Origin: Meconema thalassinum
Lineage: Eukaryota > Arthropoda > Insecta > Orthoptera > Tettigoniidae
Assembly (NCBI GenBank): GCA_946902985.2
Contig: OX336390.1
Coordinates: 529,994,861 to 530,058,860 of the forward strand
Direction: 5' to 3'
Length of the DNA stretch: 64,000 nucleotides
Positions 45,301-54,550 of the stretch are shown piece by piece. Both the position numbers and the translations under genes were made by a program. Under the pieces are notes generated by a model. It was not told the origin of the DNA. It was given only the letters and a program-made list of their open reading frames with translations, and searched no databases. Every line of letters begins with the position of its first letter. Within the stretch, counting starts at the first letter, position 1.

Positions 45301-45474
45301 TTCCAATGCCAACTTGGAAAGATAGTCACTTTTAGATCTACTGATTCCTTCGATGTTGATTTGAAGGACTCTTAGAACAATACCCAAGGGCTTTGCAGAT
45401 TGGCTCTGAAAAGAGCTAGTATCTTTAGTTTTGTGTATCATTAGCCAGGAGATCACTAGTGATAGTCTGGCCAC
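42325..45474 (-). mobile_element. Young LINE (jockey-like) inside pogo
   Basis: Minus-strand non-LTR element with a (TAA)n tail at about 42330-42346 and one intact ORF. It starts almost at the ORF start, so it may be slightly 5'-truncated; no ORF1 is present. I could not define a target duplication. It is the youngest and innermost insertion of this stack. Confidence 0.85.
42439..45474 (-). CDS. LINE endonuclease-reverse transcriptase, intact ORF
   Basis: 1011 residues without interruption. An APE-type endonuclease (about 30-260) shows LQINIEGI, CIQETHAS, VGDFNSHH and PHSQHRPVF. The last motif has Gln where Asp is usual (SDH), which some related LINEs also show. Reverse transcriptase (about 460-760) shows SYRPIALMSICFKLLERLIY, FIDLTAAYDTVW, NGLPQGSVLSPLLFTLYIAD and FAYADD with the active site at residues 667-670. 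The C-terminus has LNRVRTNHGRC and CDCG...HIV.EC, a zinc-knuckle-like motif. It nicks target DNA and copies its RNA in place. It may still be active. Confidence 0.9.
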   Translation of the reverse strand: MARLSLVISWLMIHKTKDTSSFQSQSAKPLGIVLRVLQINIEGISRSKSDYLSKLALENNVDVICIQETHASDQSQLCSRGNIPGYKLVGATYHQSYGTATFVQNSIACSQLISANSDADIFNITTKVNEVTIINIYKPPGTKWPDSVFPAISLPSIYVGDFNSHHTQWGYRNNDQCGEKLIEWAELCNMQLIFNPKDRCTFKSGRWGSDTNPDLCFVSNDHQGSNVPVFRKVLMNFPHSQHRPVFLEIGMQIPIIRSSPLPRWNFSKANWESFSADLDRTIRWIPPEVDNYSRFMKAVLACAKRHIPCGMRKEFIPGWDEACEALYEDYQRNSEKDVADDLLHNLDEARRNRWMETVETLDFRHSSRKAWSLLSKLGRIPHSPQLKPEISPNHVASRIASLSKVKPEKCHKRIIKDELSQLRKLYTTSSNISDPFTEQELLLALKVLKNGKAPGFDGIHPEFLKHFGKNVRNWLVQFFSNILQTSKLPSEFKRTKILAIVKPGKPPNSVESYRPIALMSICFKLLERLIYNRISPLICKSIPIEQAGFRPQRNCEDQVLALTTHIEAGFEKRLKSGAVFIDLTAAYDTVWREGIVYKFFKLTKCSQMSRLINNMLSNRITQVVMHKNHSKTRVLNNGLPQGSVLSPLLFTLYIADIPTTSSRQFAYADDLAIVTQHADANVIERTLNADLDVLCKYFEMWCLKPSSSKTETCFFHLNNRQANSTLKVSLNGGPLPHNANPKYLGVTLDRTLSYRKHLTNLAAKLRTRNNIIHKLAGSTWGAFATTLHTSAMALVLSTAEYCSSVWVNSSHVKKVDTVLNETMRIISGTIKSTPLFWLPVLSHIEPPRIRRLNNLVREYNKILANPELPIHEDASTRYSRLKSRSPPIQTAQELVRQVYDPKADWQKEWNSIAPMQWQALFNIQNMPAGFDLPRKTWVTLNRVRTNHGRCGSMMFKWGMRSSPTCDCGAVRQTMNHIVTECISRAFTGSTQDFVIASTEAIRWLENLDINL

Positions 45475-46942
45475 CGAATGCTGACGTTCAGTTCAGTACT
45501 GGAAAATCGAATCCTAGTGTTACCGAGACGTTAAAGAAGGTGGACATTTTAGACGTGATAATGTGGGTATCCCAGGCATGGGATGAAATAAAACCGTTGA
45601 CGCTGGTAAGGTCGTGGAGGAAGCTCTTAGATCACAAAGCTACTGATAAATGGACGGGGGAGAAAACAGAAGACGTCAATGAAACTTATGCCTGCAATGA
45701 AGAAAATCGTCAGATTGCTGAGCTTGTGCAATGCCTGCCTGGTTGTGAAAAAATCAACAACGAGGAAGCCATAAATTGGTTAGTAAATGAAGATGAAGTC
45801 AACGAAATTTCAGACAGTGACATTATAGAAATGGTGTGCAATGATGAGGAAAAAATCTTTGAACCCGAAGAAGAGGACAACGCCCCTATAATGAGTCACT
45901 CTGAGGCATTCAAGACCATAGAATCTTTAATCACTTATGTAGAAAATCAAGATGAAACGAGTGTGACTGAAGTGATGCTTTTAAGAAGATTGAGGGACAT
46001 GGCATCCAAAAAGCGTGTACAGTGCGTGAAGCAACAGAAAATCACAAACTTTTTCAAAAACTAATGTAGAAACAGTAGGCCTAAGTGAAGTGCGTGAAGC
46101 AACAGAAAATGACAAAACATTTTCAAAAAATTATGTAGAAGCAGAATGAACAGCGTATTTATGTAAGTACATGTACTGTAAAGCATATTATTATAATTTA
46201 ATTATTTTAATTTAGTTTAAAGCAATTCTATTTCTTAGCCTATGTAGAGTATACAGTTAACAAAATGATACTAAACCGTTAAAAACATTAAAATTAATCA
46301 ACAACAAACTCGTGAATTATTTCTGGTCACCTAGCTATTTGTAAAAATAGCCTTGTGATATCCGGATTTTTCCATATCCGGATCGGCCGGTCGCCACATT
46401 AGACCGGATATGACAGGTTATACTGTATTTCGAACAGCATACTCAATTGTGAAAAGAAAAAGACCCTTCGTAGACCTACAGGCTTATGTTGAACTCACTG
46501 CCGGCTGGATCACAACACTCCTGGTTGCTTTAAACTGCCTGCCCATTCGACACTCACAGGCGTACAAGATATATGCATTAATTCACCGCTAGGTGCAGCA
46601 CTAAGGCACTGGAATTTTCGCGGCTTTTTAAAGAGGAAGATACCTGAAACGAAGAATTTCTATGTTTGGAGGATCAATATCGAAATTGACGGACGTGAAA
46701 ACTTTACAATAAGTTAGTTCTTTTGTTATTCAATCATCTAAAAGTATTCAGACACATACTTACGGGCAAATTTTCAGTATTAAGAAAAGCAAAAATGCAT
46801 GGTGGTGGTGGCGATTGTTTTTAAGGGGCGAAATGTCTAGCTCATTTGCCCGTAATTATACGGATGGTAATAAAATACAATTAGGCTACTTCCAACTGAT
46901 TTAAATCTAACTTACATACTAGAGATTTATTTTTTGTCGTGT

Positions 46943-47236
46943 AGCCTCCCGAGAGGCCGAGTGCAGGTCTTTCTAGTCGACGCCCGTGGGCGACCTGCGC
47001 GTCGGGATGAGAGATGGAATGGATGAAGATGAATGAAACTGGGCAAGGATGTGGAAGGAAGCGGCCGTGGCCTGTCAGAGGTTACTGTCCCAGCATTTGC
47101 CTGGTGTTGAAAATGGGAAACCACGGAAAACCATTTCAAGGACAGCCGACGGTGGGGCTCGATCCCACGCGTCTACCGAGTCAGCAGAGAGCTTGGCCTC
47201 TTGACCTAACGTAGCGCTTTAGCCCGCGTAGCCTCT
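46943..47236 (-). mobile_element. tRNA-derived SINE
   Basis: On the minus strand a tRNA-like head near 47236 has an A-box-like GCGGGCTAAAGCGC and a B-box GGGATCGAGCCCCACC. The body contains GTGGTTTCCCATTTTCAACA. Ends approximate. Confidence 0.65.
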
Positions 47237-47317
47237 ACTGTCGGTATACTAGAGATGAAAATAAAGAATAAAATAAAAGATCAAAAAAGGGCCGCCGAAA
47301 AATGGGATGTTCATTTA

Positions 47318-47700
47318 TTCAGGGGCTTTGCGACATCGTGGTCATGTAGCACCATGTACTTAGATGTGTGTTGAATTTGTTTGATAACCCATCGTATTGT
47401 GAGGACTGTATTAGTGTGTGTATTTTTAAGTCAAGTGAGGATTGGGAAGGAGACGACTGCGGCCTTAAATTAGGAACCATCCCGGCATTTGCCCAGAGTA
47501 GAAGTGGGGAAACCACGGAAAACCACTTCGAGGATGGCTGAGGTGGGATTCGAACCCACATCCACTCATTTTTGCCTCGCGATGACGAATGTACCCCGTT
47601 CCAGCACTCAAACCAGAATTAAATTTCTTGGCAGACAGGGAATTGAATTCTACCTCCGGGGCTAGCGCCAAGCATCCTAGCTGCTAAACCACGAGAGAAG
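47318..47700. mobile_element. Composite of SINE sequences
   Basis: 47318-47450 is the tail module of the nad2 SINE family (GGGGCTTTGCGACATCGTGG, GTTTGATAACCCATCG). 47520-47700 carries B-box-like sequence on the minus strand (GGTTCGAATCCCACC) and a second tRNA-like segment. Confidence 0.65.
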
Positions 47701-48530
47701 GATTGAGGGACTTGAAAGGAAGTAAAGCTATGAAAGGCAGATAGAAAAGGGTGTGGGAGAGATGACCTCGTATTTCCGCCCCTTAAAACAATAACGGATA
47801 GAGGGGTTAGCCCCGTCACGGGAAAAGGAGAAAACCGAACCCAGCTCAGAAATTCTTCCGAGATGCCTATTACCAACCTCACTATCCATGAGCCCTTGAG
47901 GGTATATCCCCAACCCCAGGGATCACAACTAGTGGGACTTGGCTTCGAGACCACTGGACCCCAGCCTTGTCCGTTATTATTTCCACTTACTTGTGCCAGG
48001 CTCCTCTCTGTCATCTACCTGTCGACCTCCCCTAGCGAGCTCTTGTTCTCTTCCAACCCCGACTGTATTAGGGTATCCGAAATCTAGGGAGTTTTTCATT
48101 TTTCTGCCTTAACTGGCCCTAACATCATCTATCCTGATACCCTCCTTCTTCGAAGGGTCAGCACATGGCTAAGTCTACACGGTCAGCTTTTGAGCTCGGA
48201 AGTCAGCGACTGTGAGGGGTTCCAGAGCTGTATCCATTTTCCCCTTTTTATTGACTTTGGGGTGGACCCTCTCCTCTTTCCCTTTTCTACCTGCCTTTTA
48301 TGGCTCTAGTAGTTTCCAAATACTCAATACTCATTCTTCAAAGATTCTGATCCCACAAAAAATAGGAAAGAAAAAGACAAGAGCCAATTAAGGCAGGGAA
48401 ATGAAAGACATCACAGGCCTCCAATACCCTAATAACGTTGGGGAACAAGAGTTGGCAGGAAAGATGAAAGAGAGGAGCCAGCCCACATCCCACTAGTTGT
48501 AAGCCCCTGGTTGGTGGGACATGAAAAGAA
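47701..48530. repeat. Unassigned dispersed repeat
   Basis: No coding signal. Segments such as TGTGCCAGGCTCCTCTCTGT resemble sequence that I recall as repeated in polyneopteran genomes; this is from memory only. Confidence 0.4.
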
Positions 48531-51500
48531 ACATTAAACTATATAATAATTTATGTAACCTTCAAGTGTTATGGTAATAAAATGATATTCCCCGGTATTC
48601 TAGCTTGCCCCGTTCCGATTTACAAAAGGGCACGCAGCAGTACACCATTATAAAATCACACAAAAAGCATTCCAAAACACGAATTCGCCATTAACATCAA
48701 TACAAAACTTATGTCTGCTACAGAGCCTTGGTGCTGCTTCCTAGCGCCTTTATTTGGAAACGAGGTTGTACGCTCAAAACAATGCTGTAATCGTCGAATG
48801 GGCAGGCAGTTTAAAGCAACCAGGAGTGTTGCGATCCAGCCGGCAGTGGTTGAACTTCAACAATTAATTGGTTTAGATGTGGGACGAGTTCTTCATACAA
48901 ATTTTAGTTGTGCTAATATTATTGAACACATTTCACAGGAAATGAGAAATAAAATAGCAAAATCTATAACAGAAAATCAGAGGAAAATCAGTATTATGAT
49001 TGACGAATCAACAACAGTTAGTGTAAAATCTGTGTTAGTATTATGTTTGAGATGTGCTCTTTCAGATAACTCTGAAGTTGTTTCCTTTTTCTGGGACTTG
49101 ATAGAACTTGAAGCAACTACAGCAGATGTTATTACTCGAGAGATATTGAAGAATCTTTCTTCATATGGGATGAATGAAAACTTTCTGGCAGAACATTTAG
49201 TTGGTCTAGCATGTGATGGGGCCTCTGTAATGTTAGGTAGGAAAAATGGAGATGGAGCACAGTTTTTAAAGTTATTTCCAGATATAGTAATCTGGCACTG
49301 TTCAAACCATCGGTTGGAATTGGCCGTTTCTGATACAAGGAATGAAGTTACAGGTGTTAACCATTTCCATTCTTTCTTTGACAAAATGTATTCTTTATAC
49401 AGCATGTCTCCCAAAAATCAAAGGGAACTCAACATTTGTGCTGCTTCACTGGAACAAAGAGTTAAGAAGATTGGGAAAATGTTTACAATAAGATGGGTAG
49501 TTTCAAGCCAGAGAACTGTAAAAGCTGTCTGGGAAAACTACAGTGCTCTAGTAAAACATTTTAGTGAGGCCAAAAATGACCACCAGAGAGACTCCAAAGA
49601 AAGGGCAAAATTCCAAGGTCTAGAAAATATGTTAACTTGTGTAGAATTTCTAGAAAAATATTGCAATTATGTATGATGCTCTTGTTGAGTTAGCTGATTT
49701 GTCATTAGAGTTGCAGAAAAGAGAGACAAGTCTGACAGAGGCTCAAAATGCAATCAAGCACACTATAAAAGTGTTTGAATCTATGTGTAACTCAGCTTCT
49801 GGAGAATACTACAGAACAGTTCTTAGAGCAGCAGAAAACAAAAAGTATAGAAACATAGGATTACATGATTCTTAAAAAGTTGTAAAAATTGACAGAAAGC
49901 AGTTTTTCAGAAGTCTTGTGAACAATTTAAATGACAGGCTTATGGAAAATGTGTCCCCATCATCTCATTTTGGTTCCAGCTCTAGTCAGCAGAGACATGA
50001 GAGAATGACAAAAGTTATCAGTGATTCAAAGGTACTATACAAAAATAATTGGCCCTCCACTTCTACTTTGGATATCTGCTATGGTGATGAGAGTGTCGGC
50101 AACCTTTGTGACTTTTTCCACATGTCAGACAAGAGGAGGTACATTAATGCTTTTAGAAAGTATGTCGAGACCAAGGAAATTCCAGTGGAGCTGATGCCTT
50201 ATACAAGACTGTACAGACCATTCCCATCTCTTCAGCAGAAGCTGAAAGAGCTTTCAGTACCATGAATGAGATCCACACCGAAAAGAGAAATAGGCTGCTG
50301 GTTGAAAGATCAAGCGGACTTATTTTCATAAGCAGCGTAGGACCTCCTGTGCATTTATTTAACCCACAACCATATGTCAAGTCATGGCTACCAAAGGGGA
50401 GACGTTCAGCTGATGAAACAACTTGTCGGAAACACGAGGCCGCTGATTTTGACACCCAATACAAGTCCATTTGGAAATTGCTGAATTAATAAGGTGAGTT
50501 CCTGTAGATATTTTTTTCCAACTAAATCACTGCCTACCAGTGATTCACAGTTTGAATTAGCAGTGAGACGGATCGTAGTGTTCTTATACGTACCGCTATG
50601 TCTACAAGTGCAGTGATTTCAGTTGCCTATTGACATTCATTGAAGACATTAACATTGTTACAAGATGCCTAAAGTATCACAGTCAACCAGTTTAAAATTA
50701 AAAAGTTACGTCGCAGAATTTAAAGAAGATGGTTTATCAACTGACAGTAAGGTATTATTTTGTAATTTGTGTCAATGTTCAGTGGCATCTACTCAAAGGT
50801 TCCTGGTGCAACAACACATTTCAACCAGTTAAAATCAGACTAACAAACTACGAAATTCCAAGCTGAGACAGTTGTTTCTGACACAACCCATCAACTTCGA
50901 GTGTAACGTCCGAGTTCAACACCGATCTCTGCCACGCTCTCATATCTGTTGACATCCGTCTCTTCAAACTGAATAATCAGTACTTCAGGGAATTCCTCGA
51001 GAAATATACTAACCGAAATCCCGGATGAGTCAACGTTCAGAAAAACCTATGTTTCAGCCATTTACGATGAAACTGTTCAGAAGATAAGACAAGAAATTGA
51101 CGAGAAAACAAAGAAGGTAGGCTAATTGGCAACGTAATCATTGGTTTGTTAAGTGAAGATTATTGTAAACGGATTCTTTTACACTGTGATGTTCTATAAA
51201 AGTGCAATAACAAAACTATAGCAAAACTGTTCAATGAAGCTATGGGTAAAGCCCTGCGCGGATGCGGATATCCGCGGATAAACCCGCGGGTATCCGCAAA
51301 TATTCTCGCCATGCGGATATAGTTTGCATGGTTGTGCGGATAGCGGATACACTGCGGATAATGTTTCGAGTAAATTTGTGGATAGTTTTTAGAATACAAA
51401 TTTACGATAATATTCCATATTTGATGTGCCAATCTACAGCTTCGTGCTTAAAAGAGGAATACTCCTATCCTATAGCCTATTGCGTACGAAATATCCAGGC

Positions 51501-51805
51501 ACGTATTGCACTTTTACACGAGAACATTATTTTACTCATATGCTTTCAACTACATTTAACTAAGTACCGTATGTTTGTAGTAGATGGTCTTGACATTTCA
51601 TCAATTCTCACTGCGATTATTACTCTACGTACGAGATATAATGCTGTCAATAAGATTGTTAGTTCATCGTGGTGACATCATTAACATTCCTCAAGTCAGC
51701 TACTTCGCCGTCTAAGCTACCCTGGAAGATCTGCTTCCAGGTTTATCTGTAGGTTTATTTCCAACTTGGCACTGAAGCACGTTGGCTGTGTTATTGCAAC
51801 GGAGA

Positions 51806-52290
51806 CAGTTGAGTTATGACATCAACTATACGAACATGGATGGGTCAAGAAGCAGAAGGATGATGACTGACTTGGAATTTCCGGCCAAATGTCAATCCCT
51901 TGCTCCAAGCGTAAAGAGAAGTTCACTTAGTGAATGTTACCGCGACCGTGAGTATGAACATCATTTCACCAACATGGACAAACTATCTATTAAAATTAAA
52001 CAAGGTGAATATTCAATAGCGCGTGTAACAAAGCTCAAGTCGACGATATGGCTGACATTTGGTTACGTTTTCAATGGAAACGAAAAGGTGAACGATATAG
52101 TAGGATGTTGTACCTATAAAAAAAAGTGTATTCATACTCAGGACACAAATCAGGCACATCAAACTTACTGAGGCACAAGTGCAAAAGTAGCCATAAAAGT
52201 ATAGCCAATTTTTTGTCTAAAGCAGAGGTCAAGGAACCAGAAGTGTCATCCAACTTGAAGTACCTTGCAATGAAGCAAATTGTCAGGATC
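51806..52290 (+). pseudogene. hAT-3 transposase N-terminus (BED finger), frameshifted
   Basis: Frame one gives STIWLTFGYVFNGNEKVNDI and VGCCTYKKK. After a shift in an A-run near 52120 the finger continues VYSYSGHKSGTSNLLRHKCK, a BED-type C2CH zinc finger. A LINE then cuts it off near 52300. The BED finger binds the transposon ends. No catalytic domain remains. Confidence 0.75.
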
Positions 52291-52304
52291 GACTTTCTCC
52301 TCAA

Positions 52305-54400
52305 ATGTCTAATTGTGTTGGTTTAACACTTTATGCTTTATCTAATAAATTAAACATAATATTGAAATATCAGGTCCTCCTCCCACCAAATACCGTAATG
52401 AGATTTACACAAGCTGTTAAAGAAGCCTTTAACAAAAGGGAAAGTGTTCTTGCACTTTTCATTGATTTTAATGAGCCTATGATACTGTATGGCGAAACAT
52501 GCTGCTAAAGAAGCTTATCAACTTCAAAGTATAAATGGATGTATGTTAAACTGGTTTTCAAGATTCCTTTCACAAAGAATGATCCATGTTCGTTACAACA
52601 ACAAAACTTCAGGTTGCAAGCAATCAAAACTAGGCCTCCCACAAGGAGCTGTATCAAGCACAACTTTATTAAATGTGTAGGCTACATCAATGACCTTCCA
52701 AAAACAATAAAGGAAGCAGGTAATGTGAATATCAGCATGTTTGCAGACGATGTTATCATTTGGACCACAGCACATAATAGCTCAAATCGGCAAATGCTTC
52801 TTGAACACAGAATGAACCAGGCACTTATAAAACTCAAAAACTGGACTGAAAACAATAATATGGAAATCAATACTACCAAAACAGTATACCAGTTTTTCTC
52901 CCTGAGACACCACAATCCAACTTTCAGTCTCAAATCCAAAAAGTGAAAGTACAAAGTACCTAGGTATCATCAAGGACAAGAAGCTGAACTGGATCAAACA
53001 CATACAACATGAGGAGGATAAGGTAAGCAAACAGATGAAATTACTGAAAAGACTAGCAGGAGCTACTTGGGGGAGCACTCAAGACACACTCAACAAAACC
53101 TACAATACTTACATCAAACCTATCATAAAATATGGCAGTGAAGTACTCTCTACAGCACCCCAGTAAAACATTGATCGCTTCGAGAGGTGTCAGAATAACG
53201 CCCTACGAATCATAACAGGCGCAATAAAAACCACACCTATAACCGCCTTGCAATTATATACCCACAACTTACCAATAGAAGAAGAGGTGAAACATCAAAC
53301 AGCCAATGCATATCTCAGTATACAAAGACTACCTCAAATGACATGGATCAAAAAAACAGTTTCTAGCCCCAATCTTAAAACACAAAAAGATCCCTTAAGT
53401 CTCGCCAAAAAATATATAAATAAGAGCAATCTGCAAATAAAACTTGAACCACTCTGTATGCCAGTCAACCCCATTGAATATATACAAGTGACTACAGATC
53501 TTACTCTGCTAGAAGAGGGCTGCAAGGAAAACTCTTCACCACATGATCTAAAACAGCTGGCCCTCTGTAAAATAGAAGAAAGATAACCATCTAATCAATG
53601 GCTAAAAATATTTACAGATGGCTCACAAGCCAAAGCAAATAGAACTGGAGCAGGAATACATTCATCTCTCTTCTCACTCTACTTCCCAGTAGGCCAAAAC
53701 AAAATAAACTTTGATGCTGAGATAAGAGCAATTTCGCATGCACTCCATCAGTTATTAGGCAGAAACATTGATTATCAAAAATGTGTTATCATTGCAGATT
53801 CAAAAGCAGCCATCCAAGCTGTCTCGTCAAATTATAAGCCTCAAAATGAAGAACTGAAAGAAATTTTTTGTATGATAAAAACCCTTCAAACACTCCACAA
53901 ACAGATCTCATTTCAGTGGATCCCTTCTCATGTTGGAATAGCAGGTAATGAAGAGGCAGATTAGCAAAAAAAGGTACCACACTACAACAACCTGTCAGTC
54001 AGACTGATTTTATGTCAGCAAAAAGGATCTTGAAAAATACTATCAAAAACAGGTATGAAGAAATAGCAAAGAAAACATCAGAAACCAAATTATGGAAGGA
54101 CATTGATGCTAAATGGGATCAATATAAATTAATACCAAGAAAAGAAGCTGTAGCCTTCTTCAGACTTAACACTGGCCATGACTGCCTTGCAGCTCATCTG
54201 AAATGAATCAACATCTTGAGATCTGAAGAATGCACACTTTGTCACCAACCTGGAAGTAAAATGGATAAGGGGCACCTGCTACATTGCAACAAACTTGATG
54301 TGACTGCTAGAACTTCAGGAAACCTCACACAACTCTATTGGAACGCAAGAAAACTGATGGATTGGAATCCGGGCTAGCCATACGAAACAACAACATACCA
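52305..54400 (+). mobile_element. I-type LINE with RNase H inside hAT-3, decayed
   Basis: 5'-truncated in the reverse transcriptase: KRESVLALFIDFNEP (damaged), LNWFSRFLSQRMIHVRYNNK, LGLPQGAVSSTTL, ISMFADDVIIW (active site near 52740), TKYLGIIKDKKLNW. An RNase H follows at 53600-53970: FTDGSQAKANRTGAGIHSS, IIADSKAAIQAV, WIPSHVGIAGNEEAD. A C-terminal CTLCHQPG-type zinc motif is near 54235. Several stops and frameshifts (53166, 53584, 53962). RNase H after reverse transcriptase points to the I group. Confidence 0.85.
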
Positions 54401-54414
54401 GCAAATTTGGATAA

Positions 54415-54550
54415 AAGTCATGCGGATGCGGGGCAAATGCGGATAAAAGTCATGCGGATGTGGGGTGGATGCGGATAACAGTCGTGTGGATGTGGGGTGG
54501 ATGCGGATAACAGTTGTGCGGATGCGGGGCGGATGCAGATTATGTTTTGT
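54415..54550 (+). repeat. hAT-3 subterminal minisatellite
   Basis: About four copies of a ~32-36 bp unit GTCATGCGGATGTGGGGTGG plus ATGCGGATAACA. The core GCGGAT also recurs at the left end of hAT-3 (51259-51360), so these are likely transposase binding sites. Confidence 0.7.

Larger units (their letters stand above)
41272..46064 (+). pseudogene. pogo transposase (TIGD/jerky-like), split by a LINE
   Basis: The first ATG (MSKKRKK) is joined to the main frame only through an indel in an A-run. Then EEKFRALRRLDAGETAKKIA (pogo-type helix-turn-helix), the CENP-B-type domain FKASERWLESWKNRHGVRKL, CDETGLNYKMLP (first catalytic Asp) and, after a frameshift near 41970, LLLDNAPSHP (second Asp) and FLPPNVTSLCQPMDQGV. 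The LINE enters near 42322. From about 45475 the C-terminal part resumes (SVTETLKKVDILDVIMWVSQ, then WDEIKP) to TAA at 46064. It would bind the inverted ends and cut at TA. Confidence 0.85.
40838..46425 (+). mobile_element. pogo/Tigger DNA transposon inside hAT-2
   Basis: Inverted ends CAGTACAACCTGTCACATCC (40838) and CAGTATAACCTGTCATATCC (minus, from 46425), with TA at 40836-40837 and 46426-46427. Taking it out joins hAT-2 as TTVRV|FRTAYS in frame. It contains a JRKL/TIGD-type transposase, itself interrupted by a LINE. Confidence 0.9.
46496..48848. mobile_element. Non-autonomous DNA element, ~57 bp inverted ends, inside hAT-2
   Basis: CACTGCCGGCTGGATCACAA begins at 46496 and is inverted at 48848; the match extends through CTTTAAACTGCCTGCCCATT (about 57 bp, one difference seen). 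Perfect 8 bp duplication GTTGAACT (46488-46495, 48849-48856). Removing it joins hAT-2 as AYVEL|QQLIG. No transposase; filled with SINEs. The duplication length suits hAT or P-like transposases; family not assigned. Confidence 0.9.
40204..50489 (+). pseudogene. hAT-2 transposase, KIAA1586-like, broken and twice interrupted
   Basis: Starts MSLLKWLGSKKRAGDE. Piece 1 (40204-40835) has an in-frame stop at 40370-40372 and a zinc-finger segment (LGCNICKEE, CVECKV, HKNSESHKKA). Piece 2 (46428-46487) reads FRTAYSIVKRKRPFVDLQAY. Piece 3 (from 48849) reads VELQQLIGLDVG, IMIDESTTVSVKSVL (catalytic Asp region), ACDGASVMLG, WHCSNHRLELAV. A frameshift near 49670, a stop at 49873 and a frameshift near 50220 follow. 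The C-terminal dimerisation domain is ISSAEAERAFSTMN then KRNRLL. The pieces rejoin in frame when the inserts are removed. Related genes are annotated as SUMO-ligase-like, but the origin is a hAT transposase. Confidence 0.85.
39760..50532 (+). mobile_element. hAT-2 transposon (KIAA1586-like), inside hAT-1
   Basis: Ends CAGTGGTTTAGTTGG at 39760 and CAGTGATTTAGTTGG inverted at 50532, with a perfect 8 bp duplication CCTACCAG (39752-39759, 50533-50540). It encodes the transposase at 40204-50489, which is split by a pogo element and a non-autonomous element. Confidence 0.9.

Noticed and set aside
48711..48848. Start of the 321-codon ORF at 48711
   Set aside because: The first 46 codons lie in the inverted end of a non-autonomous element; the hAT-2 frame begins at 48849.
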